Origin: Sphingobacterium populi
GTDB lineage: Bacteria; Bacteroidota; Bacteroidia; Sphingobacteriales; Sphingobacteriaceae
Length of the DNA stretch: 64,000 nucleotides
Assembly: GCF_001586775.1 (NCBI RefSeq)
Contig: NZ_LQXS01000005.1
Coordinates: forward strand, 226,447-290,446
Reading direction: 5' to 3'
Positions 1 through 8,167 of the stretch are shown piece after piece. A model generated the notes under the pieces. That model did not search any database. It was not told the origin of the DNA and saw only the letters and a list, made by a program, of their open reading frames with translations. Positions within the stretch are counted from its first letter, which is position 1. Each line of letters starts with the position of its first letter. A program made the translations under genes and the position numbers.

Positions 1-2
1 TA

Positions 3-155
3 GCTGTCACCTACTTTGGCGAACCGATCACCGGCTTGCAGATGGTTGCCTACGGCATGATTGTATTTGCTGTAGCGTGGTTTAATTTCTTGTACTTCCG
101 CAATTCCAGAAAAGTTATTCCATCGGCAGAGGAAGCACCTATCATACCACAGTAA
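3..155 (+). CDS. EamA/RarD-type transporter, C-terminal end (partial)
   Basis: The window opens inside this reading frame, and only the last 50 residues are visible. They read FGEP near the start, then a hydrophobic stretch (about residues 15-31 of the fragment) and a short polar tail ending in IIPQ. A GEP motif followed by a final membrane helix is typical of the C-terminal end of EamA drug/metabolite transporters such as RarD. The gene ends 10 nt from the convergent stop of the next gene. The family call rests on a short fragment and is tentative. Confidence 0.45.
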   Translation, partial: AVTYFGEPITGLQMVAYGMIVFAVAWFNFLYFRNSRKVIPSAEEAPIIPQ

Positions 156-165
156 CTTAGCTTTA

Positions 166-786
166 CTATAGATACGCCGACAAGTCGCCTTTACCTTCGC
201 GAATAACTTCGAACTCGCCCTGCGTCAGATCCACAACTGTAGACGCTACGTTATCGCCATAACCGCCGTCGATAACCATATCGACTTTCTCACCATATTT
301 CTCGTAAATCAACTCCGGATCGGTAGAGTATTCAATGATATCATCATCATCGTGAATGGAGGTTGTCACAATCGGATTGCCAAGTTCTTTGACGATTTCG
401 CGCACAATACTGTTATCAGGCACTCGTATTCCGACCGTCTTTTTTTTCGAACTCAATAATTTGGGCACTTGGCCACTCGCATTAAAAATAAATGTAAATG
501 GCCCTGGAAGTGCTTTTTTCAACAATCGAAATACCGATGTATCAAAAGGTTTCGTGTATTGCGAAATATCGGTAAGATCGTAGCAGATGAAGGAAAGGTT
601 TGCTTTCTGCGTTTGCAAACCGCGAATTTGGCATACCCGTTCAATGGCTTTTTGATTAGTGATATCACAACCAATACCATACACCGTATCGGTAGGATAA
701 ATAATAACTCCACCACTTTTGAGTATATCTACCGCCTGCTGTATGGCTTTCGGATTTGGATTCTCTTCGTAAATTCTAACTAACAT
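166..786 (-). CDS. L-threonylcarbamoyladenylate synthase family protein (YciO/YrdC)
   Basis: This 206-residue protein belongs to the YrdC/Sua5/YciO family, whose YrdC and Sua5 members make threonylcarbamoyl-AMP for the t6A modification of ANN-decoding tRNAs. The nucleotide-binding signature YPTDTVYG lies at residues 30-37, and PGPFTFIF and VGIRVPD follow in the usual order. The length equals that of E. coli YciO, which is more divergent than YrdC, so the biochemical role is less certain than the fold. It is the last gene of a minus-strand run with miaA and cca, both tRNA maturation genes, which supports a tRNA-related job. Spacing to miaA is 38 nt. Confidence 0.85.
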   Translation of the reverse strand: MLVRIYEENPNPKAIQQAVDILKSGGVIIYPTDTVYGIGCDITNQKAIERVCQIRGLQTQKANLSFICYDLTDISQYTKPFDTSVFRLLKKALPGPFTFIFNASGQVPKLLSSKKKTVGIRVPDNSIVREIVKELGNPIVTTSIHDDDDIIEYSTDPELIYEKYGEKVDMVIDGGYGDNVASTVVDLTQGEFEVIREGKGDLSAYL

Positions 787-824
787 ACTATAGCAACAAT
801 TGGTCGCGTAATAAGTTTATAATT

Positions 825-1745
825 TTAGGGAATGGGCACACCTGATGTATGCAAAAACGCGATTATTGCACTGCTATCAGACGGTGCAAACCACTGCGTA
901 TTGCCATGCTTTTTGAACCAAGTAATCTGTCGTTTGGCATAGCGGCGGGAGTTTTGCTGAATCTTTTCTACAGCCGCATACAAAGTACTATTTCTATCTA
1001 GATAATCGAATATCTCCGTGTATCCAACCGTACGCAATGCTGGATGATTTTTATAGGAGAGCAATGATTTTACTTCCTCGACCAACCCTTGTTCCAGCAT
1101 TCTGTTCACCCGTTCGTTGATACGCTGATAGAGCGTTTCTCTCTCCTCATTCAATCCGATCGTGATCACATCAAAGCTGCGGTCTGCTTGTTTTTGTTGT
1201 TGGTACTGCGCAATAGATTTACCGGTAGATTCATATACTTCCAGTGCGCGTACTACACGCTGTGGATTCTGGAAATCCATTTGCGCATAATGCTCTGGAT
1301 CGATCGCTTTCAAGCGCTGTTGTAAAGATGCTAGGCCATCTTTTTGTAGCGCATCGTTCAGTTCCTGCCGAATGTGCGCAGGCGCCTGCGGAAGATCATC
1401 CAATCCTTCGGTGAGCGCGCGTACAAACAAACCTGATCCGCCGACCAAGACCACCACATCGTGTTGCTGAAAAAGAGTATCGAGCAATGCAAGCGCATCT
1501 CGTTCGAAATCTCCAGCTGAATAAATGGTATCTACAGAATGTGAATTGATAAAATGGTGTGGCGCAGCCCCTAGCTCCTCCTCATCCGGCTTTGCGGTAC
1601 CGATCGACATTTCCTTGTAAAATTGTCTGGAGTCTGCTGATACGATCTCTGTACGAAAATAGCGAGCGAGTGCAATAGCCATCGTAGTTTTACCCACTGC
1701 GGTAGGGCCAACGACGGACACAAGTGTTTTCTTTTTTCTGCTCAC
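825..1745 (-). CDS. miaA: tRNA dimethylallyltransferase MiaA
   Basis: MiaA transfers a dimethylallyl group from DMAPP to N6 of adenosine 37 in tRNAs that read UNN codons, a cytoplasmic reaction. The 306-residue protein has the P-loop GPTAVGKT at residues 13-20 and the substrate/catalytic motif DSRQ at 38-41, followed by the expected GTAKP. FQNPQRVVRALEV in the middle and the C-terminal YAKRQITWFKK match the family. Length is normal. It sits 24 nt downstream of the pRiA4b ORF-3-like gene and 38 nt upstream of the YciO-type gene, inside a tRNA-modification operon led by pdxA. Confidence 0.97.
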   Translation of the reverse strand: MSRKKKTLVSVVGPTAVGKTTMAIALARYFRTEIVSADSRQFYKEMSIGTAKPDEEELGAAPHHFINSHSVDTIYSAGDFERDALALLDTLFQQHDVVVLVGGSGLFVRALTEGLDDLPQAPAHIRQELNDALQKDGLASLQQRLKAIDPEHYAQMDFQNPQRVVRALEVYESTGKSIAQYQQQKQADRSFDVITIGLNEERETLYQRINERVNRMLEQGLVEEVKSLLSYKNHPALRTVGYTEIFDYLDRNSTLYAAVEKIQQNSRRYAKRQITWFKKHGNTQWFAPSDSSAIIAFLHTSGVPIP

Positions 1746-1769
1746 AATATTGAAGGCATTTCGTAGCCC

Positions 1770-2363
1770 TTAATAATCATCGCTATATCCAGAGGAGCTT
1801 TTTTCGCTATTCTCACTGCCTTCCGACTTTTCATCCTCGTCATCAAATGCATCGAAATCGTCTTCTTCATCTACACCGTAAACTTCCGCATCTTCGTGAA
1901 TAAAATCTTCATCTTCTTCCTCCAAATCGTCATTTACTGGAAAATCTGCTGCCGCGACATTTTTAGGTGCTTGACCAATTGACTTGAATACCGCTGGATA
2001 CGATTTGCCCTCTTCTTCTTTTAAAATCTTCACCAATTCGACATGAAAATCGTATGGCCTATCGAAGTTGTAGACGTAATAAAACTTTTGATGTGGATCA
2101 TCAATAAATTTGCTGAGCTTGATATCTGCCATAAGCAGCACCTCATTCTTTGTCTTACGTTCGTTAGGAAGATGGGCTATTTCTGTCCCTTTCTTCCATT
2201 GGTCGTTGCTGACGTAGAATGATGAGGAGCGCCCCACTTCATAGCTAGTGGTACTGTGAATAACTTCATGTAATTCGAGGAAAGTACTTTTGGATTGCAT
2301 ATCGATTTCCCGATAGATGTCTTCGTAATCTTCAAAAGTGACTTTAAATCTATAAATTGCCAT
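1770..2363 (-). CDS. Plasmid pRiA4b ORF-3-like protein
   Basis: A 197-residue protein whose first ~130 residues look like the pRiA4b ORF-3 family: an IYRFKV opening, a central HEVIH segment and a FYYVYNFDRPYDFHVEL segment. The family has no firm biochemical role. The C-terminal third (from about residue 143) is strongly acidic, with long runs of Asp and Glu, and is probably disordered. The gene lies between cca and miaA with gaps of 30 and 24 nt, so it is very probably co-transcribed with tRNA maturation genes. That placement is the only functional hint. The family name is from recognition, not a search. Confidence 0.7.
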   Translation of the reverse strand: MAIYRFKVTFEDYEDIYREIDMQSKSTFLELHEVIHSTTSYEVGRSSSFYVSNDQWKKGTEIAHLPNERKTKNEVLLMADIKLSKFIDDPHQKFYYVYNFDRPYDFHVELVKILKEEEGKSYPAVFKSIGQAPKNVAAADFPVNDDLEEEDEDFIHEDAEVYGVDEEDDFDAFDDEDEKSEGSENSEKSSSGYSDDY

Positions 2364-2393
2364 GGTGTACTACTCTTTATTTTTTTAACTAAA

Positions 2394-3815
2394 TTACTCT
2401 TCTTTGTTTTGTAACTGAATGGGCAAGCCTAATGCCTGACCTTGCGCTTTCATATAATTGATCGCCTCCTCGCGCGAATTGGCAATTTCGCCTTCTAAGA
2501 TTGCTTCGCGAATCGCATTTTTAATCTTGCCCACCATCCTGCCTGGCTCCACACCAAAGGTTTGCATGATATCTTCTCCTGTGACAGGTGGTTGCCAATT
2601 ACGAATATGATCGCGTTCTTCTACGTCTTTCAGCTTCTGTTTGACAAGCTCAAAATTATCACGATATCGTTTTTTCTTATATTCATTTTTGGTCGTGACA
2701 TCTGCATAACAGAGCATCATGAGGGCATCAATATCATCTCCTGCTTCAAACAGCAATCTTCGTACCGCAGAATCGGTTACGATATCTTTCACAAGCACAA
2801 TTGGCCTTAAATGAAGCTGAACGAGCTTTTGCACAAATTTCATTTTCTCATTCTGTGGCAACTTCAGCTCGGCAAACAATTTGGGAACCATCCGCGCACC
2901 ACGGTCTTCATGCCCATGAAATGTCCAACCGATCTTTGGATCAAAACGTTTGGTCGGTGGTTTAGCAATATCATGCATAATCGCGGCCCAGCGCAGCCAA
3001 AGATCATCCGACAATTCGGCTACATTGTCGAGCACTTCTAGAGTATGATAAAAATTATCTTTATGCCCCTTTCCATCAATGTATTCTACGCCATGCAATT
3101 GGCACATTACTGGAAATATTTCGTGCAATAATCCGGTATCAAACAAATATTTGAAACCGATAGACGGCTTCGGCGCTAGTACGATTTTATTCAATTCATC
3201 GATAATCCGCTCTTTGCTGATAATACGAATACGAGCTACATTACGTACAATCGCCTCCTTTGATTCGGAATCTATGGCAAAACCCAGCTGTGTTGCAAAG
3301 CGAATGGCACGCATCATCCGAAGCGGATCATCCGAGAAGGTAATATCAGGATCGAGCGGCGTGCGTATCACTTTAAATTCGATATCAGCTAATCCATTAA
3401 ATGGATCGACCAACTCACCATAATTCTTTTTATTCAACGAAAATGCCATGGCATTGATCGTAAAATCTCGACGATTTTGATCGTCTTCTAAAGTGCCATT
3501 CTCTACAATAGGTTTGCGGGAATCGCCGCGGTACGATTCTTTACGCGCGCCTACAAACTCGACTTGCAAATCTTCGTGCATCAGCATCGCTGTACCAAAA
3601 GATTTGAAAATCGTCACCTTCGTTCCTAGGGCAAGACCAACTTTAGTCGCGAAATCTATACCGCTACCCAAGACCACGATATCAACATCATTTTTAAAAG
3701 CTCTACCCATGATACGATCGCGCACGTAGCCGCCAATCACGTAGCAGGAGAGCTTTTCCTGATCAGCCAATTCTCCAATGATGTGAAATAAAGGGTGTTG
3801 TAAATTATCGTCCAT
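2394..3815 (-). CDS. cca: CCA tRNA nucleotidyltransferase with HD domain
   Basis: Adds or repairs the 3' CCA end of tRNAs. I place the start at the ATG at 3815 (473 residues), because the longer frame adds 15 residues without family character. The N-terminal half holds the class II nucleotidyltransferase signature GGYVRDRIMG followed by the metal-binding DVDIVVLG; the RRDFTINAMAF block is the usual next motif. The second half has an HD phosphohydrolase motif (IMHDIAKPP) and a C-terminal helical region. HD-fused versions are common in bacteria and can carry phosphatase or phosphodiesterase activity. It belongs to the pdxA-to-YciO operon, 79 nt upstream-side from the pdxA stop. Confidence 0.93.
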   Translation of the reverse strand: MDDNLQHPLFHIIGELADQEKLSCYVIGGYVRDRIMGRAFKNDVDIVVLGSGIDFATKVGLALGTKVTIFKSFGTAMLMHEDLQVEFVGARKESYRGDSRKPIVENGTLEDDQNRRDFTINAMAFSLNKKNYGELVDPFNGLADIEFKVIRTPLDPDITFSDDPLRMMRAIRFATQLGFAIDSESKEAIVRNVARIRIISKERIIDELNKIVLAPKPSIGFKYLFDTGLLHEIFPVMCQLHGVEYIDGKGHKDNFYHTLEVLDNVAELSDDLWLRWAAIMHDIAKPPTKRFDPKIGWTFHGHEDRGARMVPKLFAELKLPQNEKMKFVQKLVQLHLRPIVLVKDIVTDSAVRRLLFEAGDDIDALMMLCYADVTTKNEYKKKRYRDNFELVKQKLKDVEERDHIRNWQPPVTGEDIMQTFGVEPGRMVGKIKNAIREAILEGEIANSREEAINYMKAQGQALGLPIQLQNKEE

Positions 3816-3893
3816 AGTTGCAAGGCGCAAAAATACGATTTTTTCTCCAAGTGCAATCACACTTAGAGAAGATCGAAAATGTCGTATAATCTA

Positions 3894-4949
3894 TTAATCG
3901 CGGTCTCTAGAAAGCCTTCTAAATGTCAACGGGTTAGCAGAAAGCTCCTTTTGCTCACGACGGCGTTCTACAATGTGTACTGCGGAAAAAAGAGCTTCTC
4001 TAAATGATTCAGCAGAAGCCACATTTTGCCCCGCGATATCGTATCCTGTACCGTGATCGGGCGACGTGCGCACAAATGACAATCCTGCAGTAAAATTAAC
4101 GCCAGCACGAGATGCGATATGCTTGAACGGAATCAATCCCTGATCGTGGTACATCGCTAATACTGCGTCGAATTTTGTATAGGTATCATTTGCAAAAAAA
4201 CCGTCCGCAGGATACGGTCCAAAGCAAAGTATGCCTTCCGATTTTGCTTTTTCAATTGCGGGCGCGATGATTTCTCCATCCTCTAGCCCGATCAGCCCAT
4301 GATCTCCCGCATGCGGGTTGAGCCCTAGCACTGCGATTTTGGGTTTCTGAATCCAAAAATCAGTTTTTAGGCTGGCATGCATCATACGCAACTTATGCAG
4401 AATAGCATCCTCACTTAAGGTGTTGGCAACTTCCTTTACAGGAATATGCCCAGTTACAACGCCCACTTTAAGCTCATCACTCACCATAAACATCAAAACA
4501 TCTTTCGCCTCAGATTTTGCTTGCAGATATTCGGTGTGTCCCGGAAATTCGAAACCCTCTTGTTGTATATTATGCTTGTTGATTGGCGCGGTCACCAAGG
4601 CGTCGATTTTTCCGGCTAACAAATCTTCGCAGGCTTTTTCTAGCGAAAGAAAGGCATATTTACCTCCTATTTCATTCTCTTCGCCCAACGTAATTTTTAC
4701 ATCCTCCTGCCAGCAGTTAATTAGATTAGCCTTTTTAGCAATCGCTTCCTCCGCTGAGGAAATGACCTGAAAATTGAAATCATGCGCATTAATAGCTTTG
4801 CGATGAAATGATGCCACCTTTGTATTTCCGTATACAATGGGTGTAAAATGCTCCAGTATACGGCTATCTTGTAGTGACTTGATAATCACTTCCAAACCTA
4901 TTCCATTAATATCTCCTACTGTAATACCGATTTTTAGCTTATCCTTCAT
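3894..4949 (-). CDS. pdxA: 4-hydroxythreonine-4-phosphate dehydrogenase PdxA
   Basis: PdxA oxidises 4-phosphohydroxy-L-threonine for pyridoxal 5'-phosphate synthesis. The ATG at 4949 gives 351 residues that begin KLKIGITVGDINGIG, as in the family; a longer upstream frame is not protein-like and would overlap rsmA. Conserved blocks include TAPINKHNIQ, FPGHTEYL, GLNPHAGDHG (metal-binding His) and AMYHDQGLIPFK. It heads a minus-strand operon with cca, the pRiA4b-like gene, miaA and the YciO-type gene, and is divergent from rsmA. In E. coli pdxA and rsmA (ksgA) also lie together, but co-directionally. A good promoter lies directly upstream. Confidence 0.95.
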   Translation of the reverse strand: MKDKLKIGITVGDINGIGLEVIIKSLQDSRILEHFTPIVYGNTKVASFHRKAINAHDFNFQVISSAEEAIAKKANLINCWQEDVKITLGEENEIGGKYAFLSLEKACEDLLAGKIDALVTAPINKHNIQQEGFEFPGHTEYLQAKSEAKDVLMFMVSDELKVGVVTGHIPVKEVANTLSEDAILHKLRMMHASLKTDFWIQKPKIAVLGLNPHAGDHGLIGLEDGEIIAPAIEKAKSEGILCFGPYPADGFFANDTYTKFDAVLAMYHDQGLIPFKHIASRAGVNFTAGLSFVRTSPDHGTGYDIAGQNVASAESFREALFSAVHIVERRREQKELSANPLTFRRLSRDRD

Positions 4950-4976
4950 CCTGTAATGCTTATAGCGCTGATTGCT

Positions 4977-5007
4977 CAAAAGTAAACAGTTAAACGGGAA
5001 ATGGCAA
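4977..5007 (-). promoter_or_regulatory. Bacteroidota-type promoter of the pdxA operon
   Basis: On the minus strand a TTG (5007-5005) is followed, after 20 nt, by TACTTTTG (4984-4977), matching the Bacteroidota primary sigma consensus TTG-N19-21-TAnnTTTG. The start codon at 4949 leaves a leader of roughly 20 nt. Seen directly; promoter activity is inferred. Confidence 0.6.
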
Positions 5008-5040
5008 CTATTTAAAATCGGTCTGCCCGAGTTTTTTGCG

Positions 5041-5048
5041 TACTTTTG
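5041..5048 (+). promoter_or_regulatory. -7 element for the rsmA operon
   Basis: TACTTTTG fits the Bacteroidota -7 motif TAnnTTTG and lies 18 nt before the rsmA ATG. No clear TTG sits at the expected distance upstream, so support is limited to the -7 box and its position. Confidence 0.4.
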
Positions 5049-5066
5049 AAGCATCAAACAAGCACT

Positions 5067-5849
5067 ATGAGTACAGTACGCGCGAAAAAACACCTTGGTC
5101 AACATTTCCTAAATGACAAATCTGCCGCCCTGCGAATTGTCGATGCTTTGCAACCAGAGTTGGGATTCCAACAGGTGTTGGAAGTGGGGCCAGGAATGGG
5201 TGTTTTATCAGACATTTTGCTCACACGCGAGCAAAACTATCAAACTTGGCTTATCGATATCGACGACGAATCCGTCGGCTATCTGGCTAATCAGTATCCC
5301 AACTTGGGCGATCGTTTGATTCATGGTGACTTTTTAGCGTTGGATTTTGATCAACATTTTCCAAGTAGCGTAGCTATTATTGGTAATTTCCCATACAACA
5401 TTTCGTCTCAGATTTTATTTAAAATACTAGACGAACGACACAAAGTGATACAGATGGTCGGTATGTTTCAAAAGGAAGTAGCCGAGCGCTGTGTAGCCAA
5501 GCCTGGAGGCAAAGAATACGGTATTTTGAGTGTTTTCTTGCAAGCCTATTATGATGTAGAATACCTTTTCACGGTCAAAGCAGGTGCATTTACACCACCG
5601 CCAAAAGTTCTTTCGGGGGTGATGCGCATGACGCGTAATGATAGAGAAACGTTAGATTGTGACGAAAAACTTTTTTGGCGCGTCGTAAAAGCCGCTTTTA
5701 ACCAAAGACGCAAAACATTGCGCAATGCCCTTTCCGCGGTGCTCCCCAAAGATCGAATGAGCAATAATCCGCTCTACGAACTACGAGCAGAGCGATTAAC
5801 CGTGGCCGATTTTGAAAATCTGACCAAAGAGATTGGTGCCGTGCTATGA
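5067..5849 (+). CDS. rsmA: 16S rRNA (adenine1518-N6/adenine1519-N6)-dimethyltransferase RsmA
   Basis: RsmA (KsgA) dimethylates two adjacent adenosines in helix 45 of 16S rRNA during late 30S assembly. The 260-residue protein starts at the ATG at 5067 with RAKKHLGQHFLND, the family hallmark. The SAM-binding motif reads VLEVGPGMGVLS, and the catalytic NFPYNIS motif lies near residue 108. The C-terminal RRKTLRNAL block is also present. Its stop overlaps the start of the FAD monooxygenase gene (ATGA), so the two are translationally coupled. It is divergent from pdxA. Confidence 0.96.
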   Translation: MSTVRAKKHLGQHFLNDKSAALRIVDALQPELGFQQVLEVGPGMGVLSDILLTREQNYQTWLIDIDDESVGYLANQYPNLGDRLIHGDFLALDFDQHFPSSVAIIGNFPYNISSQILFKILDERHKVIQMVGMFQKEVAERCVAKPGGKEYGILSVFLQAYYDVEYLFTVKAGAFTPPPKVLSGVMRMTRNDRETLDCDEKLFWRVVKAAFNQRRKTLRNALSAVLPKDRMSNNPLYELRAERLTVADFENLTKEIGAVL

Positions 5850-7015
5850 AAAGCTTAGACTGCGAATTTGCCATCATTGGCGGCGGAGTAGCAGGGTTGA
5901 GCATGGGAATCTCACTCCAGGCTTTAGGGAAGGACTTTCTTATTTTTGAGCAAGCAAGTGAGCTGCGCGGTATTGGTGCTGGATTTGGTCTGGCGGCCAA
6001 TGCTATGCATGCCTTCGAATATTTAGGATTGCGACAAGAAGCAGAGCAGATCGGATTTTACACCAAAACATACAATATCTTGGACCAAAAAGGTCAAGTA
6101 TTGATTGCGCCAGATACCGCACGTTTGGGCATGCAGTATCAGCAGCATAATTTCACGGTGCATCGGGCAGATTTACATCAATTTCTCCAGTCCAAATTAA
6201 AGGCAGATCAGCTTTTGCTTGGCAAGCGCATTCAGCGCTACGAACAGCAACAAGATCGTATTCGATTGATATTCGCTGATAATAGCTCCTATTCTTGTCG
6301 CTATCTTCTTGTCGCCGACGGGGTCAAATCACCCATTCGCCAACAACTGTTGCCAATGTCCACACCACGCTTTGCCGGTTACACTTGCTGGCGCGCTACG
6401 ATCGATAATGCGAACATTGGACTGAAAGATGGTTCTGAAACGTGGGGCGCACAAGGCCGCTTTGGAATGACGCCGCTTGTGCGAGATCGTGTGTACTGGT
6501 ACGCCTGTCTTAATGCCAAAGCACAAGACGAAACATATAAAAAGTATTCGCCGCAAGATCTTTTGCGTCATTTTGGAAATTATCATTCTCCTATTCCAAC
6601 TATATTAGCGCAAACTGCGCCCGAGGATCTTTTGTGGAATGATATTGTTGATATTAAACCGTTGTCGCATTTTGCATTTGGATCGATTCTGTTAATGGGC
6701 GATGCCGCGCATGCCACGACGCCAAATATGGGACAAGGAGCTTGTCAAGCATTGGAAGATGTTGCCGTGCTGACAGATGAACTCAAAAAGAATCAAACAG
6801 TACCGCAAGCATTCGTTCATTTTGAACGACGCAGATTGGCACGCACACGCTACATTACCACAACCTCATGGCGTATCGGCAAGATCGCACAATGGTCCAA
6901 TCCGATTTTGGTGCCAATACGCAATGTACTTATGCGAGCCATGCCAGCAAGCTGGAGCGAAGCCTCACTTAACAAATTATTAAAACAAGATTTTTTGACC
7001 ATTAATCCTTCTTAA
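5846..7015 (+). CDS. FAD-dependent monooxygenase (UbiH/PHBH-like)
   Basis: A 389-residue class A flavoprotein monooxygenase. The FAD dinucleotide fold GGGVAG is at residues 12-17, the acidic end of the second strand (FEQ) follows about 25 residues later, and the second FAD motif GDAAHATTPNMGQG begins at residue 285. Such enzymes hydroxylate aromatic or enolic substrates using NAD(P)H and O2; the substrate cannot be read from the sequence. It overlaps rsmA by 4 nt and the next gene by 1 nt, an arrangement implying one mRNA and coupled translation. Nothing in the context suggests ubiquinone synthesis. Confidence 0.85.
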   Translation: MKSLDCEFAIIGGGVAGLSMGISLQALGKDFLIFEQASELRGIGAGFGLAANAMHAFEYLGLRQEAEQIGFYTKTYNILDQKGQVLIAPDTARLGMQYQQHNFTVHRADLHQFLQSKLKADQLLLGKRIQRYEQQQDRIRLIFADNSSYSCRYLLVADGVKSPIRQQLLPMSTPRFAGYTCWRATIDNANIGLKDGSETWGAQGRFGMTPLVRDRVYWYACLNAKAQDETYKKYSPQDLLRHFGNYHSPIPTILAQTAPEDLLWNDIVDIKPLSHFAFGSILLMGDAAHATTPNMGQGACQALEDVAVLTDELKKNQTVPQAFVHFERRRLARTRYITTTSWRIGKIAQWSNPILVPIRNVLMRAMPASWSEASLNKLLKQDFLTINPS

Positions 7016-7947
7016 TGACAACACGTATTCTTATCGTAGACGATATTCATCCTGTTTTTTTGGAGAAACTGCAACGTAACCATGTGGAATTGATCTATGA
7101 ACCAAATATCAACAAACAGGATGCAGAGCTGTTGGTAAAAGATATGGATGGGTTAATTATTCGTTCCAAGTTTTTTGTGGATGAAGATTTTCTAGTCCGC
7201 GCGCCCAAACTTCGCTTTATTGGACGGGCAGGTGCTGGTATGGACAATATTGATGATGTGGCTGCACAAAAGCGTGGTATTCAGCTATTCCCAGCCAACG
7301 AAGGCAACCGCGACGCCGTAGGCGAACACATGATCGGCATGCTCCTCAGCTTAATGAATAAGCTGCGACGTGCGCATCAGCAGATTACCCATCAACAATG
7401 GTTGCGCGAAGAAAATCGCGGGCTTGAGCTCAAAGGATCTACGGTGGCACTGATTGGCTATGGCCATAATGGGCAAGCGATGGCCAAAAAATTGTCAGGT
7501 TTTGAAGTGGAGGTGATCGCTTACGACAAATATAAAACCGGTTTCTCCGATCAATATGTGCGCGAAGTATCTATGGAAGAAATTGTAAAACACGCTGACG
7601 TACTGAGCTTTCATATTCCGCTAACGCGGGAAACAAAAGGTATGGTCAACGATGAATACCTACATCACTTCCGCAAACCGATCTTCTTTTTGATGGGAGC
7701 ACGAGGTGGCATAGTCGATGTATCTGCGGTGCTGAAAGGATTGGATGCAGGAAAAATCCGTGGCGCAGCATTCGATGTATTGCCCATTGAAAAATTTCCG
7801 GCTTTAGCCGAGCAATCGTGGTTTGAGGAGCTGGTTAGTCGTGACAATGTTTTGCTAAGTCCGCATGTGGCTGGCTGGACAGTAGAAAGTTACTATAAAC
7901 TTTCTGAGGTATTAGCCGACAAAATTTCACAACACTTAGCTTGTTGA
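7015..7947 (+). CDS. D-isomer-specific 2-hydroxyacid dehydrogenase
   Basis: A 310-residue NAD-dependent oxidoreductase of the D-2-hydroxyacid dehydrogenase family, close to phosphoglycerate dehydrogenase but without its C-terminal ACT domain. The Rossmann motif GYGHNG is at 148-153. The catalytic triad is visible as Arg230 (in GARGG), Glu259 (in LPIEKF) and His284 (in SPHVAGW), with the same Arg-to-Glu spacing as E. coli SerA. The start overlaps the monooxygenase stop (TAATG). A hairpin terminator follows 64 nt after the stop. It may be a serine-pathway SerA or act on another 2-hydroxyacid; the sequence does not decide. Confidence 0.85.
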   Translation: MTTRILIVDDIHPVFLEKLQRNHVELIYEPNINKQDAELLVKDMDGLIIRSKFFVDEDFLVRAPKLRFIGRAGAGMDNIDDVAAQKRGIQLFPANEGNRDAVGEHMIGMLLSLMNKLRRAHQQITHQQWLREENRGLELKGSTVALIGYGHNGQAMAKKLSGFEVEVIAYDKYKTGFSDQYVREVSMEEIVKHADVLSFHIPLTRETKGMVNDEYLHHFRKPIFFLMGARGGIVDVSAVLKGLDAGKIRGAAFDVLPIEKFPALAEQSWFEELVSRDNVLLSPHVAGWTVESYYKLSEVLADKISQHLAC

Positions 7948-8010
7948 GCTCACTTTGCCAAGCAAAGCAGTCGCTAAGCTTCTCATAACCGATAATCGAC
8001 CCTAACCATA

Positions 8011-8046
8011 AAAAAGCCACCTGCTTCGATAGCAGGTGGCTTTTTT
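8011..8046. terminator. Bidirectional Rho-independent terminator
   Basis: A perfect 10-bp stem (GCCACCTGCT at 8016-8025 with AGCAGGTGGC at 8031-8040, loop TCGAT) is flanked by an A-run on the left and a T-run on the right. It lies between two convergent genes, the D-2-hydroxyacid dehydrogenase and acs, and can serve both. Confidence 0.85.
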
Positions 8047-8167
8047 ATGCTGATGGCTTCGTGATAGAATAGCTGGCTGATAAGGCGAGTACAATCTTCA
8101 AAAGATAAGCCCTAGCACCACACACCACCTCTGAAAAAGATGAAATTGATACCCTTCAGCAATTGCA

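Noticed and set aside
1770..2363. Mobile-element origin suggested by the family name pRiA4b ORF-3
   Set aside because: The gene is embedded in a tRNA-maturation operon with no terminal repeats or transposase, so it looks like a resident gene.
4950..5105. Longer N-terminus for PdxA
   Set aside because: The extra 52 residues are not family-like, include the promoter region and would overlap rsmA; the ATG at 4949 fits the family.
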